Shown here one piece after another: positions 56,649-64,000 of a stretch of 64,000 nucleotides of DNA. This DNA comes from Diphasiastrum complanatum (Eukaryota; Streptophyta; Lycopodiopsida; Lycopodiales; Lycopodiaceae): the NCBI GenBank assembly GCA_029204225.1, contig CM055113.1, positions 24,240,357 through 24,304,356 of the forward strand, written 5' to 3'. The first letter of the stretch is position 1. Each line of letters opens with the position of its first letter. The notes beneath the pieces were generated by a model. The model worked only from the letters and a program-made list of their open reading frames with translations, did no database searches and had not been told where the DNA came from. A program made the translations under genes and the position numbers.

Positions 56649-56803
56649 ATATTTATATGGTGTACTGGTGCTCATAAATCGAATTCAAGTGAGTCAAACT
56701 CGAATGACTCAAATTCGGGTGTGTCAGAGTGAAGCTTAATTCCAACACTTCACATTAAGCTTACTAGGATCCTAAATGAAATTGAGCAAGCTACATAATG
56801 CAA
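56386..56803 (-). mobile_element. Copia 3' LTR (family C) with short internal end
   Basis: The minus strand from 56747 reads TGTTGGAATTAAGCTTCACT and continues with strong similarity to the LTR at 37319 (e.g. 'gtttgtgcaat.aatcaact.gaagcagaag'), interrupted by a 48-bp (CT)n where that LTR has about five CT units. The 55 bp before it (56748-56803, minus) match the internal end of the 38-40 kb element (catgttg.attatg.agcttgct.aatttcatt.aggatcct). It is therefore a 3' LTR of the same family, truncated at 56386 by the gypsy insertion and cut 5' at about 56803. Confidence 0.85.
56598..56646. repeat. (GA)n microsatellite in copia LTR, 48 bp
   Basis: The tract occupies the site of the short CT seed present in the family C LTR at 37389. 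Confidence 0.95.
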
Positions 56804-56999
56804 CATGAGGGAGGCCCCCCATAAAGATGCAACATTTGAAGCATTGTAGATGTTTGAATGACGGTAACGAACCCCATGGCAAAATTTGAACATTCCAAAC
56901 TCCAATACGTGGCATAATTCATTATCACCCAGGCCCCCTTAGGCCTTGAAGCCTCGTTGGGCATCTGATCCATCTGTCTTGTCTCGTTGGAAGTTGAAA

Positions 57000-57239
57000 C
57001 CCTAAATCCTTCTTTCCCTTCTCTTTTCTTCTCGTCCGTTTCCCTTCCCTTCCCTTCCCTTCGGTAGGAGTTGTTGCTCAAGTTCGTCGCAGGCGATCGT
57101 TCGCCTTCAAAGCTGCAAATCTATATACGAAGGATTTTGTTGATGTGATGAAGGGAGTTCTTGTTTGCGTGCTCTTCTTGTGATTAGAACACTTTTCGTC
57201 TTCTTTCATTTGCTTGGTATTCGTGTTTGTTCAGGAGTG
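57000..57239 (+). promoter_or_regulatory. 5' leader of the RRM gene, probable 5'-UTR intron
   Basis: The leader has 'aaaccctaa' and a run of (CCCTT)n (about 57043-57062), typical of plant translation-related and RNA-binding genes. A possible donor (CG|GTAGGA at 57063) and a good acceptor (TTGTTCAG ending 57233) would define an intron that ends six bases before the ATG. Splicing is inferred. Confidence 0.45.
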
Positions 57240-60118
57240 ATGAGGACTCGGGGAGTGAAAAAGAGTCCAGTCCCCAGGAGAGGTGCGAAAACGCCCACGA
57301 AAGGTTTAGAAGCAGAGACGGTTGCTTCCGTATTAGGAGTTCTCAAATCAGAGGATGTTCAAAGTCCTGGCGTGGATGTTCAGGAGGATGCCAGGGATCT
57401 GTCTGATGGGGAAATCACACTAGCTATTGACTTGGAGTCCGAGTCTACAGACACCAACATCAGAATTATTACTGTAGGTGCAAATGGAGCTTCTGCGGGT
57501 AGTTATAAGGAAGTGAGTGAGAATGGAAATGATGTGAGTGTAGGTCTATCAAATGTGGCATTAGAAGGATCATTTGCAGAAGACAAGACTGTGAAGTTTG
57601 ATGAAGATACGCCTGAAATGCCGAAGAAGACTGAAGCAGTGAATGCTACAGATGACCACGGAGACGTTGATTTTGAAATTGATGATGAGGTTGAAGATAT
57701 TGAACAAGAGAGTTTACAGATCGATGATGAAGTCGAAGATGAAGTGGAAGATGAAGATGAGAACGACGGCGAGGTGGATGCAGATGAAGATTTTGAGATT
57801 GAGAACTTTAAGGATCATGTAGAAGGTCATGCGGTTGCGAGGGGCAATGAGAAATTTGCTGATCAGACATCATTGGTGATGCATTATTCCAAGCCGATTT
57901 CTGAGCGTAGAAAGCAGAAGCGGGTTGAGGTTTTTGTTGGGGGTCTTGACAAGGAAGCAACAGAGGAAGAGCTAAGGGCTGTGTTTGAGAAGGTTGGCAA
58001 GGTGACAGAAATCAGGCTACTTAGAAATGCCAAAACTGGGAAGACCAAGGGCCACGCATTTGTTCGATATGCTGATTATTTGGAGGCAAGAAAGGCAGTT
58101 TACGAACTTAATGACACAGAGGTTGTAACACTTACTGTACTCCTAAGCATTATGCACTTTTTTCTGCATGATGATGACAATGATGCTTGCTGTTTAACAT
58201 TGTAGACTCCTTTTTCCTCAGCATAGACAAAGTTGGTTGTCTACAATGGTTAGCCCTTGACAATTTGCTTCTGAATTTGTATATTAGGTTTTATTATGCT
58301 AGGCTTGGCATCATTTAGTGTTGAGCTTCACAATTATGATCCAAAAATGAAGACTAAAACTCCTTTCGTTAGGCTTGTGGCCTTCCTTGTGCCATGTTGG
58401 TGAAATTGTGTAATGGGTATCAACACTTTGCAAGAAATGTTCCTGGTTGTTGCAGCATTTTGTAAAATGCATTTTTGTTTAGTAATTATGCAGTCAAATT
58501 GCTTCAAAGTCTATGATGATGATTCATTTCACCACAAGAGACAACAATTCAGCAAGATTTTAAGCATTAGTGATGATAATTGCATGAGGTAATTGTAATT
58601 ACTTTCGCCTACAACTTACATACCACATACTGAACAAAGTCAATGAAGATATGATTGGACATGATCTTGATCTAAGAGAACATCATACCAATCTAAATGC
58701 TACAAATGGAAATGATTAAGTCTAGAAGTTTTTAGACAAGTACACATCTATGCCATTTAAAGAATTATAGTACTTTATCATCAAATGAACAGCACAAACA
58801 AAAAGTACAAAAGACATCATTCTCCATTGAAGCTTGTAGACACAAAATAGAACTACCATTTATTGTTAGTAAACACAAAGTACATACTCATTAATGAGCC
58901 AACATAACAGTATAATGATCGAGGCTTTCTAAACTTGTTGAAACTTGTCCCATTTATAGACAAACTTACTTTCTCTTTCTAGGCCTACCTAGCACTCACC
59001 TACTCTACCTACCACCCCTACCCTACCTAACTATCTACTAGTCAACCAACTAGTCAATGTAGCGTACTACGGTAGTTTCTAGGTACTAACTCAATGTAGG
59101 TTGCAACTCAAGATGGACCATACTATAGTTAGTAAAAAATTGTCATGGGGACTATTTTCAAACTTTCGGTTTAAACTTTTGATTCTATTGACAAGATTAT
59201 TTGACCTATACACTTGATTTCTAGATCTCAATTGAACATTTGACAATTCCCCCCGTAATGAGGATATAGAAGTACTTGTATCATTAGATTTAACTCTGTG
59301 TTAGCTCAACATCTTTTCATCTTTGTCGCTAACATCGTGATGTTTGATCTCTATGTGCTTGCTTCTTGAATGGAACTTGGGATTCAAGGTTAGGGCTTTG
59401 CAACTAAAGTTGTCACACAACAGGACTGTCGGATATCCCTATGGTACATAGCTATCAGATAATAATTGCCTCAGCCAAACCGCTTCCTTGGTTGCATGTG
59501 TAGTTGCCATGTACTTGACTTTGGTTGAGGACAAGGCCACTGAGGTTTGTTTCTTGCTATTCCAAGAGATTGGTCCATTGTTCAACAAGAATATGTTCTT
59601 AGAAGTTGATCTTCTAGTATCAACATCTCCAGCCCAATCAACATTTGTTTACCCTCTCAGAACATTAGCCTCTTTTGTCATGCTGCCATAGAAGATGCGC
59701 ATACTCCTAGCAGTATAATGTATCTCAAAGCTTTGAGTAACGCTTTCCAATGCACTATCTTGGTGTTTGACACGAACTGACTCAAAGTACTCATTGTATA
59801 GGTATTATCAGGTCAAGTAGAACTTGCAATTCATCAACAACATCATTGTGACAATTCAAGGTTGGAGCAAGAAGCCTTTAGAAGTAAAAGTTAAGCGCCT
59901 TATGATTTTTAATGTGTTGTATTGGTGAAAGAAAAATGACCTTAAAGGAATCAATTTTCACGAACCACCAGTTCGAATTGTCGAATCAAAGTGGCTTCGT
60001 TCGAAGCGGGAGTGGTGATAAAAAATGAGGGTCATTGATTTGTTTCAATATTTTGAATTTTTAGTATTGTAATTTGAAGTTTTATCATGTATATTTTGCT
60101 AATGATTCATGAAGTTGG

Positions 60119-60212
<94 letters not shown>

Positions 60213-63200
60213 CATTAATGTCTTTTTCTTGCCAAAAGGCATATGAGACTAGTAATCGTACATGTCAAAGTGTGTGGTAACAGTGGGAGCGTATGAAATG
60301 TATCTGAAACAATAATGAAAACAACATACCTAAATACTCTAAACTGAAATACATGTGATGAAATATGTAGGCGCATAGATACAACTAAATGTCAAGATTG
60401 AGGTATAGCACTATCATCATGTCCTATCCTGCTGATGCTATAGAAAGATATGATACGAGTTGCAGCATGGAGGACCATCTTCCATCTGCATTTGGAAGAG
60501 CCTGAACTCTCTGAATATATGCAATGAGCTGAAAAGTTGCATCGAAACAAAAGCCCTGTAAGCAATTCAACTGCCTTTGTAAACCCTTAGATTAGTACCA
60601 CATCATCGTCATAAAGAACATTGGCAATCAGGATATCGCCCAGTCTGCAACCAGAACCTCCCCACTGTAGATGACTCTCTCTAGCTCATCAATATATATC
60701 TCAAAAACCAGTGAAAGAGAACAACCCTGCTTCACCCCAATAGTGCTCCAAGTGTGCTCAGAAATACCACTGCCATGTCGGAAACAACCCAAGACTCTCT
60801 CATAGAGAGCCATCATAGCTAGGATGATGTCCGTGGAGAAGCCAAGGTCACGAAGTCTCTGAATGTGCAAGGAGTGGGGACAGAATCAAAGGATTTCCTG
60901 AAGTCCACAAATTAACAGTGAACCTTCTGCCTTCTATACTTGGCTTCCTCAATCAAAGCCTGAATTGTGAAGATATGATCAGTGGTGGAATAATCGGATC
61001 GGAACTTTGCCTTTTCCAAAGCGTGTAATTACTTGGATTTCACCTCTGAACTCACTGCAGACTGAAGTATGATACCATATAGCTTCGCAAGAACATGCCC
61101 AATCATGATAGGGCGGTAATTCCCAGGAAATCATGGGGGCTCACGCCAAAAGGCGCCCAAGGAAGAGCTGAAGAGAAGGTCAACAAGGTGTTTCCTTTAG
61201 AGTCATCATAAGCATGCTTTTTACGGCGGAGTGTGCAGTGGTAAGAGCATCGGGAGGAGCGGAGAAGGTGGGAAGCGTGAGTACGTGCATGGGTGACAAG
61301 ATGATGAAGAGAGCAACATTCGACATCATACCACGGGGGGGTGTAGACGACGAAGCGATGAAGAATGTGTGTGTTTGCCTTTATGAGGTGTAGTAGGAAA
61401 CACTAGAAAAGTGGCGGTATGCATGGAGAGAGAGAATGTAGGCTGTTGTGGAGAAAAGGCGTTTTTGAAGTTTTCATTGGTCCACGTTTTCCCTAAAACT
61501 TCTTTGAAGGGCATCTGAAAATCATTTGAGATGAATTTGAAGTGAGAGCACTCTCTCTCTCTAGAAAGAGAAGTTTCTAGAGAGGAAATCAGGGTTTAAA
61601 ATGGTGATGGCAGGAGAGAGAAATGAGAGTGAAATTTTTTTGTTTTTAGGGTTTCTTTTGTATGGGAGAGAAATAGCGATATAGTGAGGTATTGGGGAGA
61701 GAGAGAGAGAGGGGGGGGGGGGAGTGCCAGAAGGCATATAAGACAACTAGTGTATATCAAGTACGTGGTGCAAATGGGAGTGTATAAAATGTCTCCAATA
61801 AATGTAAAGAGAAAATGTACGAGGTATGATTGCTAGTAGCACAGATGAGTACAAATGAAACTAGGAACGAATGTCTGACCAATGTATGCTGTTGGACTAC
61901 TACACAACAGGAGTTAGGACCAATGTATGCTGTCGATGTCGATGAGGAAGTCATATGTGCGTGTGTTTGGTAGCCCTATGAACAGGACTCTGAATAATGT
62001 GATGTCTCTGGTGTCTTTGCCAGGAAACATCATCGTCCTTGCTATAATCTAGGTCGGGATCAATCCATGATCTCCTATGAGAGAAGAAGGATGTGATTTG
62101 TAGCTGTCTGGCAGAGTGACTCGGCTGACTTGTCTGACATAGATCATGGCGTAATAGAAACATCTCTCTAACCATGAGTACACATCATGAATCCTCATAT
62201 ACTATAATAGATCTCAGTGTAACATGTGCATCTCAGAAAAGGTAATAATATCTCCCTCTAATCTCATAGAATATTAGGCATTTGAATAAGAAATGTTCCT
62301 CAAGTCTCCACGTCAGGTGTTGAACACATTTGACTCCTCTCCTCCCGTCACCCATGGCAATCTCAAGCTGGTGCAATGAAACCCGAAGCTGACCCAGAAT
62401 CTCAGACCATGGGATAATCTTGAAGCTAGATAGCATGGTAGCATTGAGAACCCTACTGTATCCCTCTACAAAAAATGAGTTCAATAATACCCCCAACTGG
62501 CCCTGCCATGCTCGATCAAGATATGCTTTGTGCAAAACTATGGAATCTAACTGCTTTTCAAAGATCTTTCAGTCATCTACATGTCATGGTGTTGCATAAT
62601 CAATTATTGGACCAAATGGTTATGTATATAGGCTTTGCTAGAATTTTCATGGACTGCTATTTATCTGGATCTGTACAGGTTTGCTCTCCTTTGCACTAGA
62701 TATTGATACACATAACTACTGTAACACTGGCCTTATTTGCTTATTTAATGATTTTCTTTTTAGATAAAATTTTGCTCCTTTGTGTGTTGATATATGAATG
62801 GTGATGGCATGAGAAGGTACATGGGCGTCCTTGTCGGGTATCACCAAGTGAAGAGAATGACATTTTATACTTGGGGAATATCAGAAAGGACTGGAAAAAG
62901 GAAAATGTAAGTGGATTTTTGACCAATGACTGTAAATCCAGTCTTAGCTGTTTGTGTTCTTGGAATAACTGTTCTTTTTGTTCTATCTTGTAGAATTTGA
63001 AGCCTCTTTTCTAAGTGGGGGCTAACTCTGGCCGAGGTTTTCTGATTCTGTTTGCATGCTATAAGCTGGTGATTTATCTATGATTTCACTGCAAGAAAAT
63101 TGTAGAGTTTGGGTTCGCAAGTAAGGTGTAAGACAAGGATCTCATAAACTGGATGAGCAAATATGTTACAACTTCTGTACTCTATCAGGTTATGGAGACA

Positions 63201-64000
63201 CTTAGAAAGTATGATATTGAGAGCGTGGAGAATGTGACTCTGATCGAAGATCCAGAGAATGAGAAGTGTCATCAAGGCTTTGGTTTCCTTGAGTTCACTA
63301 CACATAGTGATGCTTTGAAGGCCTTCAAGCGTTTGCAAAAGCCTGATGCTGTTTTTGGTAGTGAGAGGTCTGCCCAGGTAGCGTGGGTAGAGCATTCGGA
63401 TGAACCAGATGAAGTGATAATGTTCCAGGTTGGGATTCTTTTGGTACTCTTTGAGTTGCTAGCGAGTAACAAACAAGATGGTATTTCCTGATGCAGAAAA
63501 TTGTGCCTCTATGGATTCTGAAATATAAATAAGAATGCTGGTATTGTCAAATGGCACAATGGAAGATTCCTGTCCGGTGGGTCAGCTAAAAAATAAGTAG
63601 GTGCTGTTTGCATGAAGAGCATTAGAGTGCAGTGTTTAAGGTCACAGAATCAGCAATCATGACAAGTGACATGTAATTTTACCTCTCATAACTGCTCTCA
63701 AATTAGCTGGTCAACAAGATTGTAGCATGTTGTAGAAGATTTCATTGGACCTGTTCAAGTGCTTTTTATGTTATTGTTCCAGGTGAAATCTGTGTTTGTG
63801 GATGGTATGCCTGCTATTTGGGATGAACAGCGGGCCAAGGAGCTGTTTGGAAAGTACGGAGAGATAGAGCAAGTGAATATGGGCCGCAAAAGATTAACTT
63901 CCAAAAGAAAAAAATTTGGATTTATAAAGTATGCTACCCGGGAAGATGCGCTGGCATGTATAGAGGCTGTAAATAATTCTGAAATCATTGAAGGAGATGA
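57240..64000 (+). CDS. LIF2/hnRNP-Q-like protein with three RRMs (partial, 4 exons seen)
   Basis: Exons 57240-58121, 62817-62906, 63189-63428 and 63783-64000 (open at the window edge) join in frame to 476 complete codons. ATG 57240 is the first in frame, directly after an acceptor-like TTGTTCAG. Residues 1-220 are an unstructured tail: a basic start (RTRGVKKSPVPRRGAKTPTK), then a long Asp/Glu-rich stretch at about 140-205. RRM1 begins at 229 (VEVFVGGLDKEATEEELRAV) with RNP1 KGHAFVRY at 270-277, and is completed by exon 2. RRM2 covers about 308-395 (ILYLGNIRKDWKKEN; RNP1-like HQGFGFLEF). RRM3 starts at 407 (SVFVDGMPAIWDEQRA; RNP1-like KKFGFIKY) and runs off the window. Acidic N-terminus plus three RRMs is the layout of plant hnRNP-Q/R-like proteins such as LIF2 and its paralogues, nuclear RNA-binding proteins, LIF2 itself being tied to LHP1 (Polycomb) function. 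No frame breaks; it looks functional. Confidence 0.93.
59240..59830 (-). pseudogene. Copia RNase H relic in intron 1
   Basis: The minus strand reads NVDWAGDVDTRRSTSKNIFL, NNGPISWNSKKQTSVALSST, KYMATTHATKEAVWLRQLL and LNPKFHSRSKHIEIKHHD, the ordered blocks of copia RNase H, with stops in between. Only this 3' end of pol is present. It is antisense to the RRM gene. Confidence 0.85.
60123..60209. repeat. (GA)n microsatellite in intron 1, 87 bp
   Basis: The uninterrupted tract directly adjoins the 3' end of the LINE fragment to its right (minus sense). Confidence 0.97.
60230..61145 (-). pseudogene. LINE reverse transcriptase relic
   Basis: On the minus strand: NYRPIMIGHVLAKLYGIILQ (about 61100), KAKFRSDYSTTDHIFTIQAL, FVDFRKSFDSVPT, RLRDLGFSTDIILAMMALYE, STIGVKQGCSLSLVFEIYID (60628-60870) and, after a shift, the active-site block NVLYDDDVVLI (about 60590), where YDDD replaces the usual Y-A-D-D. 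The order matches plant non-LTR retrotransposon RT (GVKQGCPLSP, YIDELE). Stops and the altered active site show it is dead. Sequence from about 60230 to 60400 is its 3' untranslated end. Confidence 0.85.
61697..61722. repeat. (GA)n-(G)n tract
   Basis: Short (GA)7 runs into 12 G. On the minus strand this is (C)n-(CT)n directly at the 3' end of the second LINE fragment. Confidence 0.9.
61724..62540 (-). pseudogene. Second LINE fragment, C-terminal domain and 3' end
   Basis: The minus-strand frame 62233-62535 has PWSEILGQLRVSLHQLEIAM, RRGVKCVQHLTWRLEEHFLF and KCLIFYEIRGRYYYLF. This fits the C-terminal 'C..C...EE.HFLF.CP.Y..IR..F..LF' block of plant LINEs. The 3' end (61724-61830) resembles that of the other LINE (60230-60330): both share 'gccagaaggcatat.aga..acta' and 'gtgggagtgtataaaatgt'-like words. 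Two copies of one LINE family are therefore placed in the same antisense orientation. Confidence 0.65.
62540..62816 (+). other. Distal part of intron 1
   Basis: No element is recognised. The stretch ends with the acceptor before exon 2. Confidence 0.4.

Larger units (their letters stand above)
58122..62816 (+). other. 4.7-kb intron 1 of the RRM gene
   Basis: The donor is GAG|GTTGTA and the acceptor TGAGAAG, both phase 0. It is interrupted by antisense mobile-element debris (copia RNase H at 59.2-59.8 kb; LINE pieces at 60.2-62.5 kb) and a (GA)n tract. The first 1.1 kb (58122-59240) shows nothing recognisable. The acceptor ends AAG, not the usual CAG, but the protein continues perfectly across it (NDTE|VHGRPCRV). 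Confidence 0.8.

Noticed and set aside
57165-57239. Upstream extension of the RRM frame to 57165
   Set aside because: It begins with TTG and runs through a good splice acceptor. ATG 57240 is preferred.

Overview
The window looks like nuclear DNA of a land plant with a large, repeat-rich genome. Two host genes have ordinary GT-AG introns, and both encode typical plant families: a 2-oxoglutarate/Fe(II) dioxygenase and a LIF2/hnRNP-Q-like three-RRM protein. Almost everything else is decayed plant-type mobile DNA (Ty1/copia, Ty3/gypsy, CACTA, LINE). Very long (CT)n/(GA)n tracts recur about every 5 kb. I cannot name the species. The intron style, the LINE type and the unfamiliar orphan coding relics would suit a fern or lycophyte as well as a seed plant, and that is inference only.

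Layout. 1-5.2 kb: a minus-strand gypsy pol relic whose integrase core is deleted, joined to a minus-strand CACTA (TNP2) transposase relic. 5.8-9.7 kb: a mosaic of copia RT/RNase H (minus), gypsy RT (minus) and a deleted copia gag-RT-RNase H with its 3' LTR (plus). 12.1-15.2 kb: the dioxygenase gene (3 exons, 379 codons). 17-26.8 kb: tandem copia relics, one with a 1.2-kb internal inversion, one with gag and protease readable apart from two stops. 28-31 and 35-37.3 kb: unidentified, intron-bearing, decayed genes on the minus strand, one with a DGNHR motif and one with a SWIM-like finger. 31.6-34.3 kb: fold-back and GC-rich repeats. 37.3-40.4 kb: an internally deleted copia element with a tandemly duplicated primer-binding site. 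40.9-43.8 kb: a ~65-bp degenerate repeat and a gypsy gag-protease-RT relic. 46.3-47.6 kb: a gypsy gag fragment and a ~27-bp minisatellite. 49-54 kb: a cluster of unknown ORFs with an intronless histone-H3-like pseudogene and an Ulp1-like peptidase relic. 55.5-56.8 kb: a gypsy 5' LTR nested in a copia LTR. 57-64 kb: the RRM gene, open at the right edge, with a 4.7-kb first coding intron that holds copia and LINE debris.

How things work together: there is no operon-like or defence-like module. The two host genes are independent. The main stories are recombination among retroelements (chimeric junctions, inversion, deletion derivatives), a copia LTR family that carries its own CT tract and so seeds long microsatellites, and a histone-H3-variant relic that resembles CENH3 in several positions.
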